Origin: Candidatus Latescibacterota bacterium
GTDB lineage: Bacteria; Latescibacterota; UBA2968; UBA8231
Reading direction: 5' to 3'
Length of the DNA: 23,222 nucleotides
Assembly (NCBI GenBank): GCA_022825185.1
Contig: JAJDYK010000126.1
Coordinates: forward strand, 1-23,222
The notes beneath the pieces were generated by a model, which ran no database searches, was not told the origin of the DNA, and saw nothing but the letters and a program-made list of their open reading frames with translations. The position numbers and the translations under genes are program-made. Of this stretch, positions 1 to 7,343 are shown in pieces. The stretch's first letter is position 1; each line of letters starts with the position of its first letter.

Positions 1-1074
1 CTCGGTCAACTCGCCCGCCACTACGGCGACTGGCTCCGGCCCGTCGAGGAGTGGCGCACCGACCGCCTCAGCCCTCGGGCGCAGTTCCGCAGCCTTACCC
101 GGTATCTACTAGCCCGCTACGAGGTGCCGCCTTTTATGGACACGGCCTTCCTCCAAGGAAACCTTCGGACAGCGCACCGCGAGCAGGAGTGGTTCAAGCA
201 TATCGGCATCGGCCAGAACATCCGCAAGGCCGACCTGCCGCTGCGGCTGACCAAGCGCATGGCGCACCTTTTTCCCAATGCCCATCGGCAGTGGCCGGTT
301 TCGCGCGCCCTGCGTTGGGCGCAATTCGCCGGCATGGGCGGACACGCGAGTCGGGCTGTTTTATCCACGCGGCTGAAGGACTACCAGCAAGACGAGCCGT
401 TCTGGGAGACCGTGATGCTCTTTTTTGCCAACCAACCCATGCTGGAACCCACGTACATCGGCCCGATTGTTGATTATATCCACTACCAGAAATTCGTGCC
501 CCAGCAATTGCCCGGCCCCAACGGCCACCCCATTGAGGGGCCGCCGGCTCAGCCGAATTTCTCGATGAAGGGCCGTAGCATCACCAAGCTGCTGCGCTTG
601 GTCGACGAATGGCACGGCGACCTCAACGCCGACGACTACGCCCTCGGCGAGGAAGATGCGTGGGAGGCGTCTGGTTTTCGCGGATTCGAGTGGGAGGAAG
701 AAGACGCATTCTCGGGCGAGCGCGTGCTTTGGTCAATACGCGAGCTAGGTACTACGCTCGACCTACTAGCCGAAGGGCGCGTCATGCACCACTGCGCCGC
801 CTCGTATGCCCGGCGCTGCTCAGAGGGAGAGCGGTCGGTGTGGTCGATGCAGCTAACTTACCCGGCCAAGCTGCCGCAGCGCATTCTGACCATTGCCCTC
901 GACAACCACAAGAAAACTGTCGTCGATTATCGGGGGAAGTACAACATGCACCCTCACGACAACAAGCGCACCGCCAAAAAGCACTGGCAGGACCGGCCCT
1001 ATCTCTACTATCTGCGGCAATCGCCGCGCATCTTGCGCCTGTGGATGGAGCGCGAGGATCTGCGGCACGACTAG
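1..1074 (+). CDS. PcfJ-like protein, 5' end outside window
   Basis: The reading frame is open from the first base of the window, so the true start lies upstream; 357 codons plus a TAG stop are visible. The C-terminal third carries the pattern I associate with PcfJ-like proteins: a His-Cys pair in MHHCAASYA, a following Cys-Ser-Glu-Gly stretch, an isoleucine-rich strand (RILTIAL), then a basic tail around KYNMHPHDNKRTAKKHW. PcfJ was named from the conjugative plasmid pCF10, but the domain occurs widely in bacterial chromosomes and its biochemical role is unknown to me. The middle part (around LRLVDEWHGDLN) is typical of the longer variants. It ends 47 bp before the convergent stop of the next gene. 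A GTG at 124 would be a possible internal start, but the open frame upstream reads as ordinary protein (DWLRPVEEWRTDRLSPRAQF), which argues for truncation by the window edge. Confidence 0.7.
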   Translation, partial: LGQLARHYGDWLRPVEEWRTDRLSPRAQFRSLTRYLLARYEVPPFMDTAFLQGNLRTAHREQEWFKHIGIGQNIRKADLPLRLTKRMAHLFPNAHRQWPVSRALRWAQFAGMGGHASRAVLSTRLKDYQQDEPFWETVMLFFANQPMLEPTYIGPIVDYIHYQKFVPQQLPGPNGHPIEGPPAQPNFSMKGRSITKLLRLVDEWHGDLNADDYALGEEDAWEASGFRGFEWEEEDAFSGERVLWSIRELGTTLDLLAEGRVMHHCAASYARRCSEGERSVWSMQLTYPAKLPQRILTIALDNHKKTVVDYRGKYNMHPHDNKRTAKKHWQDRPYLYYLRQSPRILRLWMEREDLRHD

Positions 1075-1121
1075 CGAGGCGACACGCGCAGGTGATCGCA
1101 GGAGTTGGGAGGAAGGGTAGG

Positions 1122-1565
1122 CTACAAGGAGCCTTTGAACAGGATCGCGCTCATGGTGGACAGCCAGCTAACTAGTACGATGCCGATGGTCCAGCGGAAA
1201 TAGGTATCGACCTTCTCGTGGAGCTTTTGAACCGACGTATCGATCTTATCATGCAGCGTCTGAACCGACGTATCGATCTTGTCATTTAGCGTTTGAGCCG
1301 ATGCCTCCCGCTTCGCATCCAGACCCTGAGCCGACGCGTCGATCTTATCATGCAGCGTCTGAATCGACGCTTCCCGCTTCCCATCCGACGCATCGATCTT
1401 ATCATGCAGCGCCTGAATCGACGCGGCATTCTCATCGCGCAGCGTCTGAACCGACACATCTAGCTTCTCACTAACAACTCGCACGTCGCCTTCAATTAGC
1501 TCTAAGCGGCGGTCAATCTGCTGCAATACGTCGCGGGTGGTTATTTCAGAGGTTTCCGAGGTCAT
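1122..1565 (-). CDS. Coiled-coil protein with C-terminal membrane segment
   Basis: This 147-residue protein has a long helical region made of 11-residue repeats (consensus roughly SVQTLHDKIDT) at about residues 36-122, then a single hydrophobic segment (WTIGIVLVSWLSTMSAILF) near the C-terminus. Hendecad repeats of this kind form straight or slightly right-handed coiled coils, so the likely form is a tail-anchored oligomeric rod. I recognise the general class (apolipoprotein- or DUF1640-like coiled-coil proteins) but no specific function. The ATG at 1565 is preceded by an in-frame GTG at 1568; both sit behind AAGGAG (spacing 10 and 7 nt), so the start is uncertain by one codon. It faces the PcfJ-like gene tail to tail and is not obviously linked to the metabolic genes that follow. 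Confidence 0.75.
   Translation of the reverse strand: MTSETSEITTRDVLQQIDRRLELIEGDVRVVSEKLDVSVQTLRDENAASIQALHDKIDASDGKREASIQTLHDKIDASAQGLDAKREASAQTLNDKIDTSVQTLHDKIDTSVQKLHEKVDTYFRWTIGIVLVSWLSTMSAILFKGSL
1204..1455. repeat. 33-bp tandem repeats inside the coiled-coil gene
   Basis: Seven near-identical or diverged 33-bp units and one 21-bp unit run head to tail, with unit starts at 1204, 1237, 1270, 1303, 1336, 1369 (short), 1390 and 1423. The best conserved core is ATCGATCTTATCATGCAGCG, present in three units with at most one change. Each 33-bp unit equals one 11-residue hendecad of the protein, so the array is coding and in frame. The short unit removes four residues, which shifts the coiled-coil register once. 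Such an array can expand or contract by slippage, so copy number may vary between strains. Confidence 0.8.
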
Positions 1566-1727
1566 CACGGGACTGCTCCTTGATTAGGATGAAAAGTAAA
1601 ACAACAGGAACGGATAAGCAAAAAGCGAACCACCTTTTTTCTTTGGCGGAATCTCCGTTGTGCAGCCGCTTTTCTGTATCTAATCGCAGACAACGTGACC
1701 CCTACCCCATACAGCCCGCCTCTCCCC

Positions 1728-1755
1728 TTGATAGCTGTCCGTCAGACCCTATCTT
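1728..1755 (+). promoter_or_regulatory. Candidate sigma70-type promoter for the dehydrogenase operon
   Basis: TTGATA (1728-1733), a 16-bp spacer and TATCTT (1750-1755) resemble a -35/-10 pair. Transcription from it would start about 1762, four bases before the ATG at 1766. No Shine-Dalgarno sequence precedes that ATG, so the message could be leaderless. The rest of the 1569-1765 gap shows no gene. This is a pattern match only. Confidence 0.35.
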
Positions 1756-1765
1756 GTTTGTCGCC

Positions 1766-2809
1766 ATGACTACAACCTTTCGCATCGGCGTCACCCGCGA
1801 CTTTCTCAAGGCCGACGGTACCCTCGGCTTCGGCGATATTGGTCTCGACCTGCTCGACGAATCCCCAAAGGTCGAGTGGGAATTTCTAGCGGAAAACACC
1901 ACCGAGCTGCGTCCCGACCAGATTCGTGGCTACGACGGCCTGCTAGTTCTCGCTTCGATAGTCAGCGCCGAGACCTTGCAGGGAGCGGACAAGCTGGCGA
2001 TCGTCGCCCGCTTCGGCGTCGGCTACGACAGCGTTGACGTGGCAGCTTGCAACGAGCAGGGCGTGCTCTTGACGATTACCCCCGACGGCGTGCGCCGACC
2101 AGTGGCGGTCATGGCCCTGACGTATCTTTTGGCCCTCAGCCACAAGATGCTGGCTAAGGATCGCTTGGTGCGCGAGGGCCGCTGGCACGAGCGCCTCGAC
2201 TACATGGGCATGGGCGTCACGGGCCGTACGCTGGGGCTGGTTGGCCTAGGCAATATCGGCCGCGAGATCTGCACCTTGGCCAAGCCCTTCGACATTCGCT
2301 GCATTGCCGCCGACCCTTTTGTCGATGCTGCACAGGCGAGAGCCGCTGGTGCCGAGCTAGTCGAACTCGACCAATTGCTACAAAGCGCCGACTACGTCTG
2401 CATTTGCTGCGCCCTCACTGAGGAGACCCATCATCTCATCGGCGAGCGCGAGCTCTCGCTGATGCAGGAAAGCGCCTATCTCATCAACACGGCCCGCGGC
2501 CCCATCGTCGATCAGCAGGCTCTTACCCGCGCCCTCCAACGGGGACAAATCGCCGGTGCTGGTCTCGATGTTTTTGAAGCAGAACCTGTGCCCCAGGACG
2601 AGCCTGTATTGGCACTTACTGACCAGACCATCGTCGCCCCGCACGGGCTTTGTTGGACCGACGAGTGCTTCCGCCTCAATGGCCGCAGCGCCTGCCGCAG
2701 TCTCATCGAAGTAGCCTCCGGCTGCTTGCCCCAGTACCTCGTCAATCCCCAAGCGGCCGAACACCCCCGTCTCCAAGAAAAACTGAACCACTATCGAGCT
2801 ATCGGATGA
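1766..2809 (+). CDS. D-2-hydroxyacid dehydrogenase (phosphoglycerate dehydrogenase-like)
   Basis: This 347-residue NAD-dependent dehydrogenase should interconvert a D-2-hydroxy acid and a 2-keto acid in the cytoplasm. The dinucleotide motif GLGNIG lies at residues 160-165, with Asp183 at the end of the second strand favouring NAD over NADP. The catalytic triad of the family is visible: Arg244 in TARGPIVD, Glu273 in DVFEAEP and His293 in VAPHGLCW. The frame extends upstream to 1580, but that extension has no family character; the ATG at 1766 gives the usual N-terminus (MTTTFRIGVTRDF). There is no Shine-Dalgarno site in front of it. Its stop codon overlaps the start of the aldolase gene by 4 bp (ATGA), indicating one operon. 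Pairing with an HpcH/HpaI aldolase suggests a role in hydroxy- or keto-acid metabolism rather than serine biosynthesis. The substrate is unknown. Confidence 0.9.
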   Translation: MTTTFRIGVTRDFLKADGTLGFGDIGLDLLDESPKVEWEFLAENTTELRPDQIRGYDGLLVLASIVSAETLQGADKLAIVARFGVGYDSVDVAACNEQGVLLTITPDGVRRPVAVMALTYLLALSHKMLAKDRLVREGRWHERLDYMGMGVTGRTLGLVGLGNIGREICTLAKPFDIRCIAADPFVDAAQARAAGAELVELDQLLQSADYVCICCALTEETHHLIGERELSLMQESAYLINTARGPIVDQQALTRALQRGQIAGAGLDVFEAEPVPQDEPVLALTDQTIVAPHGLCWTDECFRLNGRSACRSLIEVASGCLPQYLVNPQAAEHPRLQEKLNHYRAIG

Positions 2810-3588
2810 AACCCAATAAAGTCAAACGCACCCTCAAAGAGGGCGGCACCGTCATCGGCACTATGACCTTTGAGTTTTGCACTCCGGGCATTGCCCGTCT
2901 CTCTGCCGAGGCTGGCGCTGAATTCATTATGTACGACATGGAGCACACCGGCTGGAGCGTCGAGACGGTGCGCGACCTGATCGCCACCACCAACGCCGAC
3001 CACATCGAGCCGTTTGTGCGAGTGCCGGCGACCCAATATCACTTCATCGCCCGCGTCCTCGACGTGGGTGCCCGAGGCGTCATGGTGCCGATGGTTAGCG
3101 ACGCGCAGCAGACCGAGGTCATCGTGCAGTCGGGCAAGTACCCGCCCATTGGCCAGCGCGGCGCAGCCTTTCAGATCGCCCACGACCACTTCGCCGAAGG
3201 CTCCATCGTCGGCAAGATCGACCACGCCAATACCGAGGGCCTGCTGATCGCTCAGATCGAAAACCGGCCCGGCCTCGAAAATGTCGATCGCATCGCCGCT
3301 GTAGATGGGATTGATATACTGTGGATTGGAGGTTTTGACCTGAGCAACTTCTTGGGGATTCCCGCGCAGTTTGACCATCCCGAATTCACCGCCGCCCTCG
3401 ACCGCGTCGTCGATGCTTGCGAGCGCCACGGAAAGGCCGCTGGCTACTTGGTTAATACCATCGAGGAAGGAACGGAGATGCTGCGCCGAGGTTTCCGCTG
3501 CATAGCGTATGGCGGCGACTTGTGGCTCTACCGCCGCGCCTTGGCCGAAGGCGTCGAGGGGCTGCGGACGAGCGCATGGCGGGGGTAA
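2806..3588 (+). CDS. HpcH/HpaI-family aldolase
   Basis: A 260-residue class II (metal-dependent) aldolase of the family that cleaves 4-hydroxy-2-keto acids or 2-keto-3-deoxy sugar acids to pyruvate plus an aldehyde. Visible signatures are DMEH at 44-47 with the presumed base His47, Arg72 in FVRVP, Glu152 in QIEN and Asp178 in IGGFDLS as metal ligands, and the loop PMVSDAQQ. The length is normal for the family. The ATG overlaps the stop of the upstream dehydrogenase (ATGA), so translation is probably coupled. The 3' end runs into the T-tract side of a terminator that serves the opposite strand. 2-Keto-3-deoxy-rhamnonate or -glucarate aldolases are the closest functional classes I can offer; the exact substrate cannot be told from sequence. 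Confidence 0.9.
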   Translation: MKPNKVKRTLKEGGTVIGTMTFEFCTPGIARLSAEAGAEFIMYDMEHTGWSVETVRDLIATTNADHIEPFVRVPATQYHFIARVLDVGARGVMVPMVSDAQQTEVIVQSGKYPPIGQRGAAFQIAHDHFAEGSIVGKIDHANTEGLLIAQIENRPGLENVDRIAAVDGIDILWIGGFDLSNFLGIPAQFDHPEFTAALDRVVDACERHGKAAGYLVNTIEEGTEMLRRGFRCIAYGGDLWLYRRALAEGVEGLRTSAWRG

Positions 3589-3619
3589 AATAAAAAGGCC
3601 CACCGGGCAAGGGCGGGCC
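3587..3619 (-). terminator. Rho-independent terminator
   Basis: Read on the minus strand, GGCCCGCC, a 7-nt loop (CTTGCCC) and GGTGGGCC form an 8-bp stem (arms 3612-3619 and 3597-3604, one G-U pair), followed by TTTTTATTTT (3596-3587). This is a textbook intrinsic terminator. It lies 32 bp beyond the stop of the minus-strand aldolase gene and closes that operon. Its T-tract overlaps the last two bases of the convergent plus-strand aldolase gene; the plus strand has no T-run after the stem. Confidence 0.85.
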
Positions 3620-3650
3620 CCATCATTAGTCCACTAACAGCGTCGCTGGC

Positions 3651-4439
3651 CTACTCACCCTCCAGCGCCCGCCGCATCGCCTCGCCTTGATCGCGCCAAT
3701 ACCCGTATAGCACCGCTATATCCGTGCCCACGCAGAAGTGCCGCACCCCCATGTCGAGAAAGCGCTTGGCGTCGTCGGCTGTATTGATCTCGGCGCGCGG
3801 ATGGACGCCCATTTCCAAGGCCGTCTTAAAAACCTTTTCTTCGGCCGCAGCAATTTCCGGGTCGCCGCGCTGGCCGGCCTTGCCGACGCTCATGGAGTAG
3901 TCGGCCCCTCCCCATTGGACCATCTCGACCCCTTCTACCGAGAGCATGGCTTCTAGGTCAGCGACAGCCGTTTGCTTTTCGATCATCAACACCACGACCA
4001 CGTCGCGCAGCGCTTGGACGTACTCCGGGGTGCCGCCATAGCTCATATAGGCGAAGCGCCGCATAGCTACCCCATAGGTGCCCTCGTCCTCGGGCGCGTC
4101 GGCGCGCACACAGCGCACACAGGCCCGCGCGTCGTCCGGGTCGCGCACATCGGCAAAGAGCACGCTGCCGAAACCCGACCCGATGGCCCGTTGGGCCACG
4201 TAAGCGCGGTTTTCGGCATCGACCTTGATCATTGTTCCCAAGTCCCATAGCTCGGCGGCTCGGGCGAGGTTGTCCAAGTCGTGCAGGTCAAAGGGGCCAT
4301 ACTCGGCGACAAATTCCACGTAGTCGTACTCGCCCGTATGCCCTATGGCTTCGACGATCGAAGGCCAAGTGGTGTGGATGTGGGTGCCTAGCGTGGGCTC
4401 GTCGGCGTTGAGTTTTTCGCGCAGCTTGTTGGGTCTCAT
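3651..4439 (-). CDS. HpcH/HpaI-like aldolase, divergent
   Basis: A 262-residue TIM-barrel protein of the HpcH/HpaI superfamily. Family features are the N-terminal RPNKLREKL and GTHIHTTWPS, the YDYVEFVAEYGPFD strand in place of the usual D-x-E-H segment, Glu154 in MIEK and Asp180 in WGGADYS as likely metal ligands, and the C-terminal GVRHFCVGTD. The base histidine found in classical members is not at its usual place, so chemistry may differ from ordinary pyruvate aldolases. The start is fixed by AAGGAG 6-7 nt upstream. It lies 12 bp downstream of the aldo/keto reductase gene, so the two form one operon ended by the terminator at 3587-3619. An aldolase releasing an aldehyde next to an aldo/keto reductase makes biochemical sense, but that is inference. 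Confidence 0.85.
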   Translation of the reverse strand: MRPNKLREKLNADEPTLGTHIHTTWPSIVEAIGHTGEYDYVEFVAEYGPFDLHDLDNLARAAELWDLGTMIKVDAENRAYVAQRAIGSGFGSVLFADVRDPDDARACVRCVRADAPEDEGTYGVAMRRFAYMSYGGTPEYVQALRDVVVVLMIEKQTAVADLEAMLSVEGVEMVQWGGADYSMSVGKAGQRGDPEIAAAEEKVFKTALEMGVHPRAEINTADDAKRFLDMGVRHFCVGTDIAVLYGYWRDQGEAMRRALEGE

Positions 4440-4451
4440 GGTTTTTCTCCT

Positions 4452-5423
4452 TTAAAACAGTTCTTCGTCGCGGTCGGTGGCTGGCGGCGGCGCGATTGAA
4501 AGCGCCGACACCTCGGCGCGCATCTCGGCCGACATGGCAAAGTCGAGCGCGGCGAGCGATGGCTTGAGTTGGTCTAGGTCGCGCCCGCCGACGATCGGCG
4601 CGGTCACGTCCCGATGCCCCATAACCCAAGCGACGGCCAAAGTCACCGGATGTACGCCCTTGTCGCTGGCATAGCGCACGAAGCGCTCGGCGACTTCGTA
4701 GAACACGGGATTGGCGTAGCGCTTGATGTAGTTGTCCTGCTGCAAGAGACGACCCCGCTCGGGCCGCTTGTCGATCCCGTATTTGCCGGTCAGCAAGCCG
4801 CCTCCTAAGGGACTGTAGGGAATCACGCCCAAACCCTCTGAGCAGGCCAGTGGCAGGATTTCTACCTCTACTTGCCGCTTGGCCAAGCTGTACATGGGCT
4901 GAATGCAGGCAAAGGGTGCCAGCCCCTCGCGGGCGCAATGGCCGAGGGCTTTGGCAATCTGCCAAGCGGCCCAGTTGCTCACAGCCGGGTAGAGGATTTT
5001 GCCGCCGCGTACCAAATCGTCGAGCGCGGCGAGGGTCTCTTCCATCGGCGTATCTTCGTCGAAGTTGTGGACGAAGTACAGGTCGAGGCGGTCCGTCTGC
5101 AACCGCCTGAGACTGGCCTCTACGGCCTGCACGATGTGCCGCCGCGACAAGCCTCGGTCGTTGGGGCCGTCGCCCATTGAGCCACAGACTTTTGAGGTGA
5201 TTACCAACTCGTCGCGCTCGCCTTGGATCAAGCGGCCCAAGATCTCCTCGGAAAGCCCGTTGGAATAGACATTGGCCGAGTCGAAGAAATTGATCCCCAA
5301 CTCGCGGCAGTAGCGATACATCTGCCCGGAGGTCTCCTCGTCCGCATCGCCGCCAAAAGCCATGGTACCGTAGCACAGAGAAGACACTTTGACGCCCGTG
5401 CGGCCCAGAATTTTGTACTGCAT
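4452..5423 (-). CDS. Aldo/keto reductase
   Basis: A 323-residue NADPH-dependent oxidoreductase of the aldo/keto reductase superfamily, expected to reduce aldehydes or ketoses, or oxidise sugars, in the cytoplasm. The catalytic tetrad is complete: Asp48 and Tyr53 in FFDSANVYSNG, Lys78 in ITSKV and His119 in YFVHNFDED. Further family marks are the N-terminus ILGRTGVKVSSLCYGTM, SNWAAWQ for SNWxxxQ, PYSPLGGGLLTGKY, and the C-terminal cofactor loop around IVGGRDLDQL. The ATG at 5423 has AAGGAG 8 nt upstream. It is the first gene of a two-gene minus-strand operon with a divergent HpcH/HpaI-like aldolase. It resembles YajO/YhdN-like or L-glyceraldehyde-3-phosphate reductase-like groups in general, but I cannot assign a substrate. 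Confidence 0.92.
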   Translation of the reverse strand: MQYKILGRTGVKVSSLCYGTMAFGGDADEETSGQMYRYCRELGINFFDSANVYSNGLSEEILGRLIQGERDELVITSKVCGSMGDGPNDRGLSRRHIVQAVEASLRRLQTDRLDLYFVHNFDEDTPMEETLAALDDLVRGGKILYPAVSNWAAWQIAKALGHCAREGLAPFACIQPMYSLAKRQVEVEILPLACSEGLGVIPYSPLGGGLLTGKYGIDKRPERGRLLQQDNYIKRYANPVFYEVAERFVRYASDKGVHPVTLAVAWVMGHRDVTAPIVGGRDLDQLKPSLAALDFAMSAEMRAEVSALSIAPPPATDRDEELF

Positions 5424-5500
5424 CTTTCGATTCTCCTTTAGTGGAATTCCGTGCGGCAGGGCAAGCTAAGGAAGAGGGTAGCCGTTATCAAGTGGCGTCA

Positions 5501-5529
5501 TTGGCCGCACCGCCTGACCGTCCTATATT
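5501..5529 (+). promoter_or_regulatory. Candidate promoter of the 5566-8899 operon
   Basis: TTGGCC (5501-5506), a 17-bp spacer and TATATT (5524-5529) match the sigma70 pattern reasonably (4/6 and 5/6). They lie 36 bp before the ATG at 5566, in the 142-bp gap shared with the divergent aldo/keto reductase. The gap holds no other gene. An AGGAG follows at 5548-5552, 13 nt before the ATG, which is longer than usual. Confidence 0.4.
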
Positions 5530-5565
5530 AAGCGACTTACGCATAACAGGAGTGATTTAACCCCA

Positions 5566-5850
5566 ATGGACGCACCCCGCCAACGCCTGCTCTACTTGCA
5601 GGCGCGCACCCCGAGCGTCATGTCCAACATCATCGGCCTAACGCTCATTGAGCCGGTCGCGGGCTTCGCGCCCGAAATCCACGCCGAATCAGCACCCGAT
5701 TGGCCCTACGAAACCGTACACGACGCCGTAGTTGACGGCTGGCAAATCGTCCAATTCCCCCACCTGCAGGCCCCGTTCGACGACCGGGAGTTGGACGTGA
5801 TTGGCTATGAGTTCATCCTACAGAAAATGGAGGTTATCGCCGATGAATGA
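5566..5850 (+). CDS. Small protein of unknown function upstream of PhyH
   Basis: A 94-residue soluble protein that I do not recognise. It has no signal peptide or membrane segment. Notable stretches are RQRLLYLQARTPSVMSNIIG near the N-terminus, the aromatic segment WPYETVHDAVVDGWQIVQFP in the middle, and ELDVIGYEFILQKME near the end, which ends in helix-like acidic sequence. It opens a five-gene operon, and its stop codon lies inside the start of the PhyH gene (8-bp overlap at 5843-5850, ATGAATGA), so the two proteins are very likely made together and may form a complex or act on the same substrate. Ordered, aromatic-rich composition and the tight coupling support a real gene. Confidence 0.75.
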   Translation: MDAPRQRLLYLQARTPSVMSNIIGLTLIEPVAGFAPEIHAESAPDWPYETVHDAVVDGWQIVQFPHLQAPFDDRELDVIGYEFILQKMEVIADE

Positions 5851-6622
5851 GCTTCTGCTCAGCGACGCCGAAGTGGCCCGTTTCCTCGTTACCGGCTACC
5901 ACCTCGTCGAGCCGGAATTGCCCGCCGGGCTCAACGAGTCCATCGCCGCCCAACTCGACGCTTTGGACTCCAACCCCGGCGACGCCATCACCGAAGCCGT
6001 GCCCAAGCTCTGGCAAGTGCTCGACCACCCGACCGTCAAAGGCGCGCTCGTCAGCCTGCTCGGCCCGGACTACGAGGTGCAGCCGCATCGCCACTGGCAC
6101 TGCAAGCAGCCGAACTCGCCGCACATGAACTGGCACCAAGACGGCCTCAACAACCGCGACGTGCTGCTCAACCGCTTCCTCGGGCTGTACTACCCGACCG
6201 ACGTCACGCCTGACATGGGGCCGACGATCATCGTCCCGGGCACCCAGTTCCGCAACGCACCGACGGACCGCATGGCCACGTACACCAACATCCGCGGCCA
6301 AGTGCCGCTCGTGGTCAAGGCCGGTACCGTGGCCTTCACGCATTACGACCTCTGGCACGGCACCGCGGCCAACCGCTCGCCGCACAAGCGCCACATGATC
6401 AAGTTCCTCTTCCGCCGCACGCAGGACAACACCGCACCCACTTGGAATCACGACCCCGAGGCGGCCAACAAGCCCGCCGACTGGAACGAGCGCGACCGGG
6501 CCGAGGACGTGACCAACATCCTCAACTTCACTAATCCGTTGGGCGTCTCCCAGAGTGACCACTACAAGGAGCGCGCCATCCGCCGCCAGAACTGGAACTA
6601 CCTCATGGGCCTGTCGGCCTAA
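5843..6622 (+). CDS. PhyH-family Fe(II)/2-oxoglutarate oxygenase (copy 1)
   Basis: A 259-residue phytanoyl-CoA dioxygenase-like oxygenase that should use Fe(II), O2 and 2-oxoglutarate to hydroxylate or demethylate a small molecule. The facial triad is His98 and Asp100 in NWHQDG and His172 in LWHGTAANRS, with Arg183 as the likely 2-oxoglutarate anchor. GPTIIVPGTQ is the usual jelly-roll segment. The cell function of PhyH relatives in bacteria is varied and cannot be fixed here. The ATG at 5843 overlaps the end of the small upstream gene by 8 bp and gives a normal N-terminus (MNELLLSDAEVARFLVTGYH); a longer start at 5801 would run through that gene. The beta-propeller, enolase-superfamily and Rid genes follow on the same strand. 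Confidence 0.88.
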   Translation: MNELLLSDAEVARFLVTGYHLVEPELPAGLNESIAAQLDALDSNPGDAITEAVPKLWQVLDHPTVKGALVSLLGPDYEVQPHRHWHCKQPNSPHMNWHQDGLNNRDVLLNRFLGLYYPTDVTPDMGPTIIVPGTQFRNAPTDRMATYTNIRGQVPLVVKAGTVAFTHYDLWHGTAANRSPHKRHMIKFLFRRTQDNTAPTWNHDPEAANKPADWNERDRAEDVTNILNFTNPLGVSQSDHYKERAIRRQNWNYLMGLSA

Positions 6623-6650
6623 TCCCAACCCCTAGCAAAGAAAGCATTCC

Positions 6651-7328
6651 ATGACCGTTCAGATCGCCCGCGTTGAAGAGCGTTTCAAATGCCCCGGACC
6701 CCAGCCCAACGGCCTGCAAGCTGCGCCCGACGGCCTCTGGTGCATCGACCAAGTGGACCTCAAGATCTACAAATTCGACTACGAAAGCGGCGAAGTCCTC
6801 TTTGAAGCCCAGACCGATACCGAGCACTCCAGCGGCATTACGCTCGGCGACGGCTCTATGTGGATCGCCTCGACCTTTGAACTTAAGATCGCCCGCCTCG
6901 ATCCAGCTACGGGCCAGACCATCGCCAAGCTCGATTCGCCCGGCAATGGCGTCGTCGCCTGGGTCGCCGACCAGCAGAATGGCCGCGTCACAGGAGCTCA
7001 CGGCCTCGAGTGGAAGGACGGCAAGGTGTACGTGGCCTCGCCGCCTTCGCAATTCGTCCACGTGATGGATGCCAGCACTTGGGAAGAAGTTCATTCTTTC
7101 CGCGTCCCCGGCCTCCGAGTTCACGGCCTAGCTTGGGCTGACGACGGCACCCTCTGGGTCGCCGACACCTCGGCTGGCACCATCAACCGCCTCGATCCCG
7201 AAGACGGGCGCATCTGGGAAGTCATCCGCGTCGAGGCTCCCACCGAAGTCCACGGGCTGACCATCCACGAGGGCGTGCTTTGGTACTGCGACGCGGCCAC
7301 GCGCGCAATCGGTCAACTGTACATATAG
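6651..7328 (+). CDS. SMP-30/Vgb-like beta-propeller protein
   Basis: A 225-residue protein made of repeated four-stranded units with patterns such as PNGLQAAPDGLWCIDQ, SSGITLGDGSMWIAS, VHGLAWADDGTLWVADTS and VHGLTIHEGVLWYCD, each followed by a strand like INRLDPEDGRI. This is the blade pattern of six-bladed propellers of the gluconolactonase/SMP-30, virginiamycin B lyase or NHL type. In a sugar-acid operon a lactonase that opens an aldono-lactone before dehydration is attractive, but the metal ligands of true lactonases are not evident and the protein is shorter than usual (around 290 residues). No signal peptide is seen, so it should be cytoplasmic. It sits 28 bp after the PhyH gene and 15 bp before the enolase-superfamily gene. 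The Shine-Dalgarno site is weak. Confidence 0.75.
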   Translation: MTVQIARVEERFKCPGPQPNGLQAAPDGLWCIDQVDLKIYKFDYESGEVLFEAQTDTEHSSGITLGDGSMWIASTFELKIARLDPATGQTIAKLDSPGNGVVAWVADQQNGRVTGAHGLEWKDGKVYVASPPSQFVHVMDASTWEEVHSFRVPGLRVHGLAWADDGTLWVADTSAGTINRLDPEDGRIWEVIRVEAPTEVHGLTIHEGVLWYCDAATRAIGQLYI

Positions 7329-7343
7329 AAGAAAGGGTCTCCA

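Noticed and set aside
1204..1455. Regularly spaced repeats that could suggest a CRISPR array
   Set aside because: The 33-bp units run head to tail without unique spacers and are in frame with a coiled-coil protein.
1580..1765. Upstream extension of the dehydrogenase reading frame
   Set aside because: The added 62 residues have no family character, and a promoter-like pair lies within this stretch; the ATG at 1766 gives the normal N-terminus.
4288..5376. Open frame of 362 codons overlapping the aldo/keto reductase and aldolase genes
   Set aside because: It is Arg-rich, without motifs, and lies over two genes with complete catalytic residues.
5834..6628. Long open frame opposite PhyH copy 1 (264 codons, minus strand)
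   Set aside because: It is antisense to a clear PhyH gene; the Val/Arg/Gly-rich composition is that of a GC-rich shadow frame.
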